DNA of 64,000 nucleotides from Polytrichum commune (Eukaryota; Streptophyta; Polytrichopsida; Polytrichales; Polytrichaceae). Both the position numbers and the translations under genes were made by a program. The notes under the pieces were generated by a model. It saw only the letters and a program-made list of their open reading frames with translations. It did no database searches and was not told the DNA's origin. Of the stretch, positions 33,434 to 45,554 are shown in pieces; within the stretch, counting starts at the first letter, position 1, and each line of letters starts with the position of its first letter. Location of the stretch: NCBI GenBank assembly GCA_950295325.1, contig OX485803.1, forward strand, positions 61,521,554 through 61,585,553. Reading direction: 5' to 3'.

Positions 33434-33616
33434 CTAAGAGGTTGACTTCTTCTTTTCAAAGAGATTGTACAGTTCCCGCACTGGGTCAGCAGGATCTTTA
33501 AAATGTGCTGACAAATTCCTGACCGCATGATCAGCTAACTTTTGGCATGGATAACCAAAGCTCAAAAAGTCTCCAGAGATTTTCACAAGAAAAGCATCTA
33601 CGGAGAAGCAGGTCAA
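33434..33616 (-). CDS. Small open frame downstream of NF-YB, doubtful
   Basis: A 60-codon frame reading SFGYPCQKLADHAVRNLSA and DPADPVRELYNLFEKKKSTS, protein-like in composition. It lies on the NF-YB strand, 170 bp after that gene's stop codon, so it may be a terminal exon of another transcript, an alternative NF-YB 3' exon, or chance within the 3' untranslated region. No family is recognised. Confidence 0.25.
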   Translation of the reverse strand: MTCFSVDAFLVKISGDFLSFGYPCQKLADHAVRNLSAHFKDPADPVRELYNLFEKKKSTS

Positions 33617-33785
33617 TTGGTATTGTCGAAACCATAATTCATACCCATGACCAGCCCCTTTTCCTTCATGTCACATATTACTGACCCCTCCCCATGAATT
33701 CGTGTGCCAAAAGGGACTCTATATGGGTTTCTGGCTAACTGCCAAACCTATGTCTACAACTAGGGTTGAATGCTTTTACACAGAT

Positions 33786-36274
33786 TTACATTTTTTGCCC
33801 AGGTGCTCCCACCATCTGTTGCTGCATCTGTAATCTCACACAACACAAACCACAAATCTTTAATTCATCTGCTCAGAAAGAACCATCTAACACACCTTGA
33901 CCCTTACATAGCCACCATGACTCATCACATACTTTGTTCAAAAAGTGCATCAATACGTTAACAGAAAAACTTGTTACACAGCTAAGAAACGCACCTGCTG
34001 CAGAGTCAATCAAAAGCAAATTCAAAGAATGTATTATTTTTATAGAAACGGACCTGCAGATTCTTGATTCAGAGTCAGAAGTTGGTCATACTAATATGGT
34101 TGTACCTGATAGTTTCCAGGATTCATCATCTGCAAGAAATTAACAACATTGAAACTGTATAAGTCTCCGTGAACAGATTTATAAGTTCCCATGTTACATT
34201 CCTGAAAGGGATTGTGAAAAAGGCAGAAAAAGCTCCTCATTATCACATAAGAGGCAAAGCTAATTGAAACGTTGGTCATCTACTGTCCTTGCTCAGCAAT
34301 CTACTAATGAGTTTGTCCTAGACTATAGAATAACTACAAGAGGTTGACCCCACTCAACATATCCTTATAATCGGCCTCTCACGAACTTTGCTACTTCAAT
34401 TTCTGGACATGATACAATCCAGGAACAGGCCTTGGCAAGGTCTGTCAAAAAAACTACAGAAGACAACATTAAATGAGCTGTAAGCTTTAGGGTCATTGTA
34501 GCCATGTCATTAAAATCACTGTGAATGACCAAATCAAACTGATATCCACCTTCAACATATCTCCACTTCTAGAATCACCAACATGCAGCAAGTCCAGTAA
34601 ACTAACCTGATATCATCCTAGTGGACACAAATTAACATAAGCTTAGAGGGTATTGAACAAACCTGAGTTTGCATGTAAGGGTTGTAATTGCCAGGCTGCA
34701 CCATCTGGAACAGGCAATAACCCTCCATGTTAAATGAGAGTCAAAGCCTTCAATTCAATCAGGAAAACAACTTCCTGTTAGAATGATTTTGATTTGGCAT
34801 GTTCTTGCCAGACAGGCAAAGGGGAGGATCAAGGTTTGCATGCCCTTGCAGGCTGAAGGCATCCACATTGCAAGTGAATACATAGTCTATCCTAAGTAGG
34901 ACACATAAAAAATTTGAAATAAACTAAAATAAAATATGACTAGGAAAAACAATTCAAACATCTGCCCTCTATATCTGTTAGCACTATGAGTGCTAACATT
35001 TCTAATTGGGGGCAAATATAAACCCCTAATTAGAATTGTTAGCACTTATAATGCTAACAGATATAGAGGGCAGACTACTCAAGACACTCTGAAGTCAAAC
35101 CCTATATACTTTTAACACACTCCAAAAAACATAAATTTTCCCAACAAATGACTTCAGTAGACTTCACCAGCGCGGAACAACAAATAAGTCCCAGGGTTCC
35201 CACAAACTAGACATTGATTATAATGGACATTTCACCCAATGGCAAATGGCCTCCAGTGTGATGACTGCAAGAAGTACAACACTCCAAATCGTAGATTATA
35301 CTTGAAGAACCAGCTGCAGGTGAAGAAAAGACCTAAAACTAATCAACATCAACTTTAGGAGAACCCCGGACATTACAGATCACAAGTCCTTCTTAGCTAA
35401 ATCTGAGCACCAGAACATACCATTATGTTCCCCTCCTTCTTGCTAGATGATGACGATTCTCCAGCTTTGTTTGTCAGAGCACCCTGGTACCATCACCATA
35501 AAGGTTATGAATTGTGCACTTGTGGTAATTATTTTATGGAGAAAGTACACTTTTTATTTTACTATAATTTGAAATCCGTGCTTCTCTGTCTCTGCTCGCA
35601 GTTATTTATCCGTAGCTCATACCATCCACAAACTCATTGTTAATACCTATGAAATTGAGGCCCTGTGACCGGTGGAAAAACGGTATCATATTACACTGCA
35701 GTTTCAATCCCCTTGCAGCCCAATTGCAGACACAAAAAGAAATTCAAATCTTTCAAGACGCTCATAGCCAAGGGATGTCATTATCAGTAGCGAGAAAGGA
35801 AAGCCAGCGTTCTTTTCACTTCATACAGACCCTTGAAGAAGATCTCAACTATGCTTTATAATAGTATACAAAAGAACACATAATAGGCTGCTTGGAATAT
35901 GCACAAAAGAAATATAGATTGTTGAAGCAGAACGCACCTCAGTCTGAGCAAAGGTCACAAAGTCGTACAGGACACAACCAAAACAATCAAAAATTAGTTC
36001 CACGGACACCAACAGCAGACATGGAAATCACAATCATCAAAAAACCCAACGACGAATTTATAACAATTAACCAATCCAGTACAGACACCGCTAACAAACT
36101 TCACATAAGGAATCCGACTTCTCTCCTGTTGTATTGTTCACCATTGCGGTACTTTTAACTCTGCCGAATAATAATTATCAACGATGTCTGGACATGCCAG
36201 CAGCTAATCACATGATCACTCTTAACCTAATGGACCCTAAGGTCGCTCACCATCAAATTTTGTGCTGGCACACA

Positions 36275-36305
<31 letters not shown>

Positions 36306-37570
36306 TAGGTCTACAAAACCTGTTCCAATCTCCGACAGAAACTATCTTGCCTTCATCGCAACCTCAATATGGAAAGACCAAAGAGTAACTTGGTTGGAGG
36401 TGAGAAGGTGTCGAGACAAAAATACCTCTCTGTATTTATGAAGGTATACTTTCAACGGCTCAACATAGTCTTCAAACCCTAACGTACTCATGGCCCATAG
36501 GAGATCGTCCCCGTTGATTGTTTTCCTTTTCTCCCGCTGACACTTGTCGCTTGCTCTGCACTTCGTTAAGGAATGAATACTCACAACAAGACTTGATTGA
36601 AAGAACCTCCTAATAAGCCCTAGTGTAAATGACAAACTACTAAGAGAGGAACTCCTTAGACAGAGTATATTATATATATATATATATATAAATATCAATT
36701 GCTCCACCGAAGTCGAGCTCGGCAAGACTTTTCTTAAATGACCTAGTTCTCCAAGCGGTCTCAACGGATGATGAAGAAGTGCAACGTTCACGAGGTAGAA
36801 TATCAGCGCTATAGAGAAGTCAAATATGAACACTTGCATGTGCTAAACAATTAATCCAAACCGTTTGCAGAGAGACAAAAAGCCGCAAAACATGAGCAAC
36901 AGCCGTCCAGCCGAGTGCAAGCATGCAGCTTAGTTTAAAATATAAGGAAAGAGAGCAAGTAAAAGCCGTCAAGACCTGACGAGAAAGGCTACCCTGGTTT
37001 AAACTTCCTAACAAACCACGCCTCGGGCACAAAGAGCTAAAAGGGATTACAAAATGCTAAGGTTGCAATGACAGGTAAACAGTGGCAAAAGAAAGTCTCT
37101 CGGAAAACAAGGAACTGTCGCGAAATGGTTCAAGAGAGATGCCAAGACGAAAAAGGAAAAAATGACACAAATTTCATGTGGCAGACAACCTTAAGCCGCA
37201 ACAGGATATGGATGGAATTCAGGAGGGAAGCTCCTGCCGCTGTAATACTGACTAGTGTAAAACAAGTTGGAATGGACAACAACTGAGACGGTAGTTTAGT
37301 TTAGTTTTATGCTAAAACAACAGTGGGTGGATACTCGCTTGTGATGAAACTTATAAACTCGGAAACACACTCCTGTACGGTCTCCTTGGCGTCCTTGGCA
37401 ATCTTGGCATTGGCAGGCAACGCCTTCTTCATGATGCGGCTGATGTTGGCAATTGGCAGAAAGCGATCCTGCTCGCGCACGTTTGAGTTGTCCCTCTCGC
37501 CCCCGTGGTTCCCGCCGTAGTCGTCCGAGTGCGGACTATCGGGGCTCCCAGGGCTCCCAACTTCTGCCAT
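33786..37570 (-). CDS. NF-YB: NF-YB (HAP3/CBF-A) CCAAT-binding transcription factor subunit
   Basis: Six coding exons on the minus strand: 37570-37335, 36555-36426, 35483-35421, 34704-34663, 34129-34106 and 33827-33786, in frame, 178 residues. Exons 1-2 encode the histone-fold core ([69 protein letters not shown]), joined in the codon for the Glu before ASDKCQ. The small 3' exons encode [41 protein letters not shown] and [13 protein letters not shown] before a TAA. All introns are GT-AG. NF-YB pairs with NF-YC, then NF-YA, to bind CCAAT. The split gene resembles the multi-exon NF-YB1/8/10 class rather than single-exon members. Exons 1-2 are certain; the 24-42 nt exons rest on splice sites, phase and a Pro/Gly/Asn/Gln theme. 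An extra tiny exon after KYRE cannot be excluded. Confidence 0.9.
34961..35074. repeat. 114-bp double foldback (MITE- or hairpin-like) in an NF-YB intron
   Basis: The left arm TCTGCCCTCTATATCTGTTA pairs with the right arm ending AACAGATATAGAGGGCAGA over about 50 bp per arm, with a few mismatches and a short AAATATAAA loop. Each arm also holds its own palindrome: GTTAGCACT-ATG-AGTGCTAAC on the left and GTTAGCACTTATAATGCTAAC on the right. The result is a nested cruciform. No clear target duplication flanks it. It lies between NF-YB exons 3 and 4. Confidence 0.85.
36275..36300. repeat. (TC)13 microsatellite
   Basis: Uninterrupted TC dinucleotide run within NF-YB intron 2, close to exon 2. Confidence 0.97.
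36667..36690. repeat. (TA)n microsatellite
   Basis: TA dinucleotide run in NF-YB intron 1. Confidence 0.95.
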
Positions 37571-37640
37571 TGGATGGACCTATTTCCAAACCGACATCAT
37601 CATAATCAGAAGTAAGTACCCAACCCAAGCCAACACCTAC

Positions 37641-37673
<33 letters not shown>
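37641..37673. repeat. (CT)n microsatellite in the NF-YB 5' region
   Basis: Near-perfect CT run (GA on the coding strand) about 70 bp upstream of the NF-YB start codon; probably in the 5' untranslated leader, where GA/CT tracts are common in plants. Confidence 0.9.
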
Positions 37674-37713
37674 CCTTCCATCTCGCCAAACCCTCACACC
37701 CTCCCCCTGCTTG

Positions 37714-37723
37714 CTATTATAGT
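37714..37723 (-). promoter_or_regulatory. Possible TATA element of NF-YB
   Basis: On the minus strand the sequence CACTTTACTATAATAGCAAG contains a TATA-like core about 150 bp upstream of the ATG at 37570, with the pyrimidine-rich leader between. This is a position-based suggestion only; the transcription start is unknown. Confidence 0.4.
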
Positions 37724-38289
37724 AAAGTGCGCTACACCACTCTAACTCTACTAAGCGGCAAGTCGATCTCTACACCAAACCACGGCGGCCATTGAGAGAA
37801 GGAGGCAAGGAGGAAAGCACCACGTCGTTCTCCGTCCCCTGCCTCCGTTTCCTCTTCTTTTAATTTCGTGCAAGGAGGAGCAGAAGGAAGATGATCGCCT
37901 GGAGTGACAAAGTGGAGCAAAAAACGAGTACATGATGCGTGCGCGCGCGAGGGGAAGTGCTCACCGACAGAACGCTGATGAGCGGAGTGGAGAGACGGCG
38001 GAGTGGGAGCCTGAAGCTCGGAGTGATCGCAGCGTGCGTTGTCCCGCTTTAGAGTAAATTGGAGCAGCGGCCGCAGCAGCATCGCCTGCGCCTCCCTTAT
38101 TGGTACATCGCTGCCCTCACCACTTGTCTCTCTCCCCCGCCTTCCCCCCTCCGTCGCCCACCGCCTCACCCCCTCCCTCCGTCGCCGTCGCCGTCGCCGT
38201 CCTCGTCCGTCGCGCCGTCCGCCCCTGCTTCATACCCTAGCTCCGGCCGCCTACGTGGCACGGACTGCTCACCCTCTATTGGCGGGGAA
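37724..38289 (-). promoter_or_regulatory. GC-rich, CpG-rich upstream region of NF-YB
   Basis: The region is distinctly GC-rich compared with its surroundings, with (CGTCGC)n-like repeats at 38178-38210. Long frames here (for example 37732-38169, minus) have no recognisable domain and reflect composition. It is best read as the proximal promoter and leader of NF-YB. Confidence 0.5.
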
Positions 38290-39760
38290 CCATCAATGTC
38301 TCGCCGTGATGAATTGGATCTGTTCCAACTTAGGTGGCCCATACCCATTTGGTGTTGGGGGAGGGGTTCCCATGTTGGGGAACGGGGAACGTGGTGACTT
38401 CCCTACAACATACAATAAATAACCCTTGATCCCAGTTCGCGCAGCCCAATGCGCTAGGGTATCGAGCCACGGGTGTATTAAGGGGCCAAGCTCACATGGG
38501 GTCCCAAGTCCCGCCTATATATGTTGCACAAAAAAAATCTTCACCCCCTCAGAGGGGAAACATTCATGGAGCCTTGCCACGAATTGGATTGGTTCCAACA
38601 TAGCTAACCCATAACCATTTGGTGTTGAAGTGGCATTCCCATATTGGGGAACATCATGGCTTCCCTAGAGCGTAACCCTCACCCTTCCCCGCCCTCGCTC
38701 CAAATGACAAAGATTGCTCGCCCTTTTGGTTGGAAAATACTAATTCCTTGCCACAAATTGGATATGTTCCAAATTAGGTGAACCATAACATTTGGTGTTG
38801 AGGTGGCACTCCTCAATTGGGGAACATGATGACTTACCCAGTAACTCTCACCCTTCCGATCCCCCGCCCTTAAGCTAGATCCAAAGAGGAAGGTGCCCCA
38901 ATTTAATGTCTAGTTGATCCGCTCGGAACTCTCCATCTTTGGGGATTGTATGCCCATGCTCACTACTCTAGAGCCTATGTGGCACATAAATTACTCACCT
39001 CGCTGGCAAGAAAACTTCAAATGCATCATCACAAATTGGATTTGTTCCAACCGAAGATAACTCATAATCGTTTGAGGTTCATGTGCCAATGTCAAATTGG
39101 GGAATATGATTTCCCTAGAGCATAATCCTCACCCTTCCCCACCCCCAACTCACTCTCATCATTGTCGTCACCCATGCTCCACACCCTAGTGGTTGGGTGG
39201 CACGGAGTGCTCACCTTATTTGCAGGAACACTTCAATATCTCATCACAAACTGAATTTATTCCAACCTAAGCAACCAATAACCTTTTGGTGTTGAGGTGG
39301 CGATCTCGGATTGAGGAACGTGATTCTATCTCCCTAGCATGACCCTCGCCCTCCCGACCTTCAATCTAGGTTCCCATGTACATGATCAGAGGGTCCCAAG
39401 AGGAGAGTGCCTAAATGGTTATGTATATTAACCATGTTTGGCCATTGTGCCTCATGCCTACCATGGTCAATGTTGTCCATGCTCAAACCCTTGTTGACGA
39501 GGTGACATTCTTAGATGGAGAACATGATAACTTCCCCAAAACATTAACCCTATCTCGGGCCACCCTCAAAACTCAGTTGCCACGTCCATGATCATAAGGT
39601 GCACAGAACATGTTGTTATACGTTCGTTAATCCTTACTTGAGCCTCCTAGTCCACGACGATCACTCATTTGCGCACCTTATGTCCCCCAGCCCACCCCAC
39701 CAATATTGTCGTCATAATTTGAATTGTTCCAAAGTAACCCCTAAGTCTCGGGCCATGTTA
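38290..39760 (+). repeat. Array of diverged ~200-280 bp tandem repeats
   Basis: Five or six units share GAATTGGAT-TGTTCCAAC, CCATAACCATTTGGTGTTGA, GTGGCATTCCCA-ATTGGGGAACATGATG, CTTCCCTAGAG and ACCCTCACCCTTCCC. Clear units start near 38308, 38580, 38755, 39035 and 39245, and a partial one near 39490. A related piece lies at 53150-53260. Unit spacing varies from about 175 to 280 bp. No coding function is apparent. Confidence 0.75.
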
Positions 39761-41130
39761 TCGTGCACTAAGTAGACTCATTATTCTGACCAATATTGAT
39801 TTCATGACATTTCAAGAATATCCAAAATTACACCATACTCATCATATACACTACCCAAATAAGTAAGGAAGAAGACACAATCACACAATAGTAACAAACA
39901 CACTTACGCAGCTCCATGTTTCAACAAATGAAATTGGTTGCATCTCAATCATTTAGAACCTCGAGCCAACATAACAAGCCATGTCGTTCAAAAGTTCACA
40001 TTAATGGACGATGAGCCCCATTTAGAGTGGATTGCTAAATATGATTCCCTCCCTACCATTTCCACTTGTGTTTCCTAATCTATTTGTCATCATAATTGAT
40101 GATGATTATTATTATTATTATTTCTTCCTTCTAGACACACGAACATGTAAAAATGGGTGAAACACGAGTGATGGGTATTTAAGTACACAAGTACGCAACA
40201 TAAGCTCACTAGGCCTCAAATGTGGAGCTCCCGATCAATGCTCCCCCTTTCAAACTGTAGCTGTGAAAGGAAGGGAAGGGCGGTTTGATGAGGAGCTCCC
40301 AGTTTCTTTGCACAGTTTGGGGACCACTTTTGAATACAAGGCGGGACACTGTGTCCTTGGTACCATGCCACCTGGCACGAGGTGGTCCCCACCACGGCAT
40401 TCGGCATAGCTACATATACAACCAATGAACAGGGAGAACCGACAGATCAACTGGGCCGAGGTTGACAAATAACTGGTTGATGTTCAAGCCTTTAGGGAAA
40501 GCCACCGATCGTTTTAGAGGATATGTGTGTGAAACATGTTTGGAATCGTTGAAGGAAAAACCAAAAGATCACAACACGGAACACTAGTTGGACTTGGAAC
40601 ATTGGGATTTTGATCGATCGTGTTCACAAATCTTACCGAACGTTGATCATAACATTACTTAGTTGTGTATCATAAGAGGAGCCATACACACTCACTCCAT
40701 CGAGAAACTGACCAACCTACAAATCCCAAAAACCAGTATCAAAACCCTCATGAAAAATCTACACCATAATGCCATTAAATAGCTCACCTATCTAATCCTA
40801 AATAAAAGAAAACTCGACAAAAAACAAACACATGTCCCCTTAACATAAAAGAAACTGGATACACAACACTACCCTAGAGCCCACCTCTTAACGGAGGCAT
40901 TAGTCTTATGCTGCATCACGGAATACCGTGATCAACACCAGATCGACGGGCTCAACTTCATGCCGGTATTTAGATACGGGCGTTCATTTTTCTTTTCTTT
41001 TCTTGTATCAATGTTTTGTGGGGTCACGAATGCCCCAATCGTTATGCCCCTTCTACTTTGAAAGTTTCCCAAAATTGGGTATATTCAACCCTAGCCTTCC
41101 AAGTAACCACTAAATTGCGACAAGTAATAA
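39761..41130. other. No gene; contains second copy of a dispersed repeat (40410-40670)
   Basis: AT-rich and stop-dense, with an (ATT)n run near 40105-40120. The part 40410-40670 is the partner of 10870-11160: it has GGGAGAACCGAC, CAAAAGATCACAACA and TTGGACTTGGAACAT. Overlapping minus frames at 40209-40468 show no recognisable domain. Confidence 0.55.
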
Positions 41131-42202
41131 TTAGACCTTTGACACACCAAACCTTGCCAAATTTTTGAAGAACATCATTGTAAGCAACGTCCGAAATTTA
41201 TTCCAAGTCTTGAAGGGTATTTTGTCACTCAAGTCTGCCATAGTCAAACAAAGAGTCCCACACAACTTGGTGTGATTTCTCCACATGCCATTGAATAGAA
41301 TTGAAAACCAAGTCATTCCGTTTAGCCATATTATCCGCAAAGACTCCTCCTTGGGAAAAACTAAATATGACTAAAGGACTTCAATGATTTGCTATGCGGT
41401 TGATTAAAGGTATTGCAACATCGAAAAAGATTTCCAAGGGCCAAGGTTGCCTCTTTTGGCAAAGTGTTGCTAAATGATGTTGGCAACATAGCGCCACACT
41501 TGTTAAGCCAGTGGGCAATTGAAAAATCTATGATCCACTGACTCCACAAATTGCGGGTCACAATGAAGGCAACTCTTATGAATTTTTGTTGATATTCATA
41601 TGTGCCATTTGTTCACCACCACTTCCTTGTGAATAGTTGATTGAAGGAAGGCCGTTTTTTTTTTGCGTTTTGTGTTTGTGCCAGATGATGTGTCACCTCG
41701 GAGAGGTAGAGAGAGGAATTTCATTCCGCCATTTATCACGAATTGGTTTCTTGAGAGCCTCGTGAGTAGTAATCCACTTCCTACCAAGCATGGCAAGAAG
41801 GTTGAAGTTGCATGATGCGGTACCTCAACAAAACTTGCAAGTTTGACTAGCCATGGAGGAGAGCCTGAATAATCCATTTATTCATGAGTGCTTGCATGGC
41901 ATCTCCAAAGAAGTAAGACTCCAACCCCCGACTTTCTTCGGTATTGTACAATCATCCCACCTCACCCATGCTCTTGCAGCGTTCTCAACACCATACCACA
42001 AATAGTTGCAAAGCAAAGCCTTAATCTTACACAAGATTTTCTTCGTGCCAACCCAAACCTTAATGAAGTACCACAAGGATGATATCAACACCTTATTCAC
42101 AACAAGAGTTATTCTAGCGAGTGGCAAATGAGTGGAGCTCCAATACTTGAGTTTGACCTTGACTTTGTCGACAAGAAATTGGTCCACATCCTCCAACTCC
42201 AT
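41131..42202 (-). pseudogene. LINE reverse-transcriptase C-terminal and zinc-binding (zf-RVT) region
   Basis: Minus strand: KVKVKLKYWSSTHLPLARIT, LVVNKVLISSLWYF and RWDDCTIPKKVGGWSLTSLE at 42202-41882 are the standard post-catalytic segment of plant LINE RT proteins. Next come WLVKLASFVEVPHHATSTF (41850) and shorter frames down to 41131 that resemble the zf-RVT region (IIWLNGMTWFSILFNGMW). Four separate frames show it is dead. The catalytic YADD part is absent upstream. It is unlinked to the LINE at 28-31 kb. Confidence 0.7.
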
Positions 42203-42639
42203 ATGCAGGCTAAAAGAATGATATGTTTACATGCACGTCAACGTCCATCATATGAGAAATGCTCGTCATATTTTATATATGCCCCTCAAAACAATTGAGA
42301 TTGTTTCTCATGAACTCGTTAAGAAAGAACCCCATTGAATGTCATCAATAACATGACCCATGGTAATTGTGAATGTACAAGTGTTCAACTAATCAACAAA
42401 CATCACATTTTTTACAACATTGCATTTGAATACCCACATCAATTGTTGAATGTCTTGAGTATAGGCCACATCGGTCTAAATAATGATAATTATTGAGAAC
42501 TGTAATAATATGGTATATACTAAAGTAATCGTATATCGTTGAAACAAAGCAACGTATCAATATAAGATTATTGTTGTGACGGAGTGTTACAGTATTAGTC
42601 AAAATCTGCATAAATCAGGGATAGGTTTGGAATCAATGT

Positions 42640-43060
42640 GACCTGCTAGCAAGGTAAGGGTGAGTTTCCATGTAGGCTGCTCGCTCATTAGATTCTATTA
42701 AATGTTGGGTTGGAAGGGTTTGTGTAGTTAAGGACAAGCCACCATCCAACCACATTTTGGCGATCTACTAGAATATGGAGGGTCTTGGACAAGGGCCGCT
42801 AGATTTCCATTTGCTCGCTAAAGAATCTTCAACTTACAAGTTGTGCCACCAAAGGATTAAAGACCCGGTTTTAACATGAAGAAGGAGGTTAGTGGGTGGG
42901 CCCAAATTTGAGAAGATGAGAGTCGCTATTTGGCACATACGAACCCTAACCCCATCATATTCCCTCTACATTTAAGTGGTTTGTCCTTATTCACACTAGA
43001 ATTTGGTGGGTGAACGGCCGACATGGAAGTTCACTCTATTCCCATTTATCATCAATTCAT
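42640..43060 (+). repeat. Dispersed repeat family D, copy 1
   Basis: This stretch aligns in the same orientation with 45555-46050: GTGAGTTTCCATGTAGGC, AGTTAAG(G/C)ACAAGCC, CAACCACATTTTGG, TTGAGAAGATG(A/G)GAGT, GGCACATAC(G/A)AACCCTA and TCCTTATTCACACTAGA. No coding content. 43061-43855 holds nothing recognisable. Confidence 0.7.
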
Positions 43061-43855
43061 GTATGGTGATGTCTAGTGAAGGGGTGGCTTAACCGTCTAT
43101 TCCCCCTAGGTGCATTCCGATGAATTTAGAATGTTCATACCAGGCTTGATGTCGAGGGCAATTCAATATGCTATCATGTACATATTTTGAAAACAACCAC
43201 GTATATGTGAAAACCAACTCCACTATGATAATCTAGGAAGAACAACCTCCTTATTTTAGCAAAGGTTGAAAAGATCGAGTGGTTGCAAACTGAAGTTCTC
43301 AAGTTGGGGCAAGTAGTGAAAATCTTGATTGCTCTAAATGTGTACTATGGGATGGATGAGGAATTCTAATAAACTATGCAATGTCATATATAGTTAGAGT
43401 ACACAAAGGTTAGAATTTGCATTTTCAAATTGGCGTTCATCTCCCTATTCTAAAGGAAGTCAAGTTTATTGGTCATATAACGAGCTTGAAGGCCAATTAT
43501 GGAACATTCTTTATTTGAGGCGTTGCCCACACTATTAAAGATGGTTGATCTTTGCAATGGGCAACACCCCGTGTTGAAAATTTGCTTCCTCCTTGAAATC
43601 TTAGTGACCTTCTACAAGCTTCAAGAAAACTTCATAGCATTGTTCTCCTTCCAATTAAACTAAATCGAATGAAACTTGCACCTATATGTATTGAAATATT
43701 GAAGAATCTCCATGTTGTGGCTCCATAGTGGCTTCTCCTATTTAAGACAAAGCCCGTGGGGCTTTCGGGGGCAATAAAGGGTGAAACCCAAGGCCTTAGG
43801 ATGGATTGTGTGGGAACTCCAAGAGTACGCAACCTAAGAGCATACTACATCAGTT

Positions 43856-45045
43856 ATGGTATTTAATGCCACATGTGTAATAGTGTCACTTACCCTATCT
43901 TGAGGCATATGCTAGGTTACAACAATGATTAACAACTTCATCATAAGTGTCACCTCATGACACTTGGTGTTCAAATGCGCTTACTAATATTTTGGCATGA
44001 GTATTTTGGCATTAGTGCATGCATGTACAATAATTTGTTGCCTAAGTACGCACCCGCTTAAGTATGCACCCATTTTAAGTACGCATCATGGTTAAGTGTG
44101 CAATTTTTTTGACAAAAATCAAGGTTCATACTTTATTGTTTGAACATGTCATGCAAAGTCATTTGTTGTGAATGCATGATTTTTTTACACTTGACATTCA
44201 TTGTCAATTTCTTAACATTTCATTGAAACGTCTCAAACGATCATCACAATTCATCATACATTTCTCCAACTTCCATTTGAACATCGGAGCAAAGCAATTG
44301 GTCGTCAATGTCAAGGACAATAAAGCTTCAAAGCCTTTGAAGACAGTAGCACTTTCAAATTCAGCAAATGTTTCGATAGGCTGGATTTTGTCATTGATAG
44401 GTGGTTCTTCTTCAGTTCGCATTGCTTCCAATAACTTGCCAGATGGCACCTTCACTGACTTATACTCCCGCCCCAATGCCCGCTTGCTCGGTGCATTCGG
44501 CTTGCTCAACTTTGCAATAATTTCACATTATCGGCCTTTGGTCAAGCGGGTTGCCTCAAGTTTCATCCGTATCCCGTTGCAATTCATTGAATCAAAGGGT
44601 CTAGAAAGCGATATGAGTAAAGTATGCACCTACCAACGAAGTGCGCACCAACAACTCCAGTTCAAATTGTGTACTTAAGTGGGAGATTATTGTATTACAC
44701 AATAGTCTACAAGTTGACTAAAGTGTGCACATATGATACTTGACATTAGTATGCTCAAGAATATCTTCCTATTGCGTACTAAAATGTAAAACACCTGACA
44801 CTTGCCTTTAATATGCTCAAAATATCTTTCCCATGCATACTAAAACACAATACTATTACCTAAAGCATCCTCATGTGCTACTCTTAATGTCATAATGTGG
44901 ATATTTGTCACTTAAAGAAGTTAACTTGGTTGATGAATGGCATCATATTGGCAATTGGCGGACGTGACACTTCGAGTCCTCTAAGCATCTAGTTTAGGCC
45001 CTTCAAAAATGGTGTATGTGACACTAAATAGCATAAACGGTGTAG
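43856..45045 (+). repeat. Dispersed repeat family C, copy split by an insertion
   Basis: The parts 43856-44025 and 44695-45045 match the uninterrupted copy at 31600-32160 in order and orientation. The block between them (44028-44692) is absent from the other copies and is therefore an insertion. Confidence 0.7.
44026..44694. mobile_element. 665-bp insertion with short inverted ends and TA duplication
   Basis: Ends: left CAATAATTTG...CTAAGTACGCAC at 44028, right (reverse complement) CAATAATCTC...TTAAGTACACAA at 44692, flanked by TA at 44026-44027 and 44693-44694. Near both ends TTAAGTA(C/T)GCACC motifs repeat. Inside is a minus frame (44509-44204) with SKPNAPSKRALGREYKSVKV and PINDKIQPIETFAEFESATV that I do not recognise. 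A TA duplication suits Tc1/mariner- or PIF-like non-autonomous elements, but the family is uncertain. Confidence 0.5.
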
Positions 45046-45375
45046 TGCTCAAATGGGTGACCTTCCTAACACTTGATTCCTAGTACACTCTACCATCTAT
45101 GGTTCACCCAAGCACAATAGAGGTATCTAGGTGAATTGGATATTTTCAACAAACCATGCGAGAACTAAGGGTTTGCCCTTGGAGGAGATAGGTGCAAGTT
45201 GGTTTATCCATGCATGTTCAAAATGTCTGCCTTTGAAAAGAGGATGTAGTCTTCAAGGGAGAGGGGGCTTTAATTCTCGTGATGCATATTTTGGGATTAC
45301 ACATGGATCTAGATCAACTCAAAGATGAAGCAACACCATACTTAACACCGGTGGCAGCATTGGAGTGACAATTAA
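45046..45375 (+). repeat. Dispersed repeat, second copy of 7430-7760
   Basis: Matches the intronic copy at 7430-7760 in the same orientation over its full length, at moderate identity. It directly follows the family C copy here, whereas at 7.4 kb it follows the 140-bp tandem array, so the two repeats are independent units. Confidence 0.7.
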
Positions 45376-45554
45376 AGTTTGCCAAATTCACCAATAATTT
45401 CAAGATATATTTGAACTTTCTCAACATGTTTTGTTTTCCCCCTTAAATCCAAAAATTGTATGTCTTGTAGTGTTGTATAAAATTCAGTTCAAATATCAAC
45501 ACGCCATTTCTCAAAATTTTATTAAAAAAAAAACGTCACATGTGGTCAAAGCCC

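Noticed and set aside
37732-38169. 145-codon minus frame upstream of NF-YB
   Set aside because: Lies in the GC-rich promoter; no recognisable domain and long frames are expected at this composition.
41131-42202. The missing reverse transcriptase of the LINE at 28-31 kb
   Set aside because: It is on the same strand but upstream of that LINE's ORF1, so it cannot be its 3' part; it is a separate LINE fragment.
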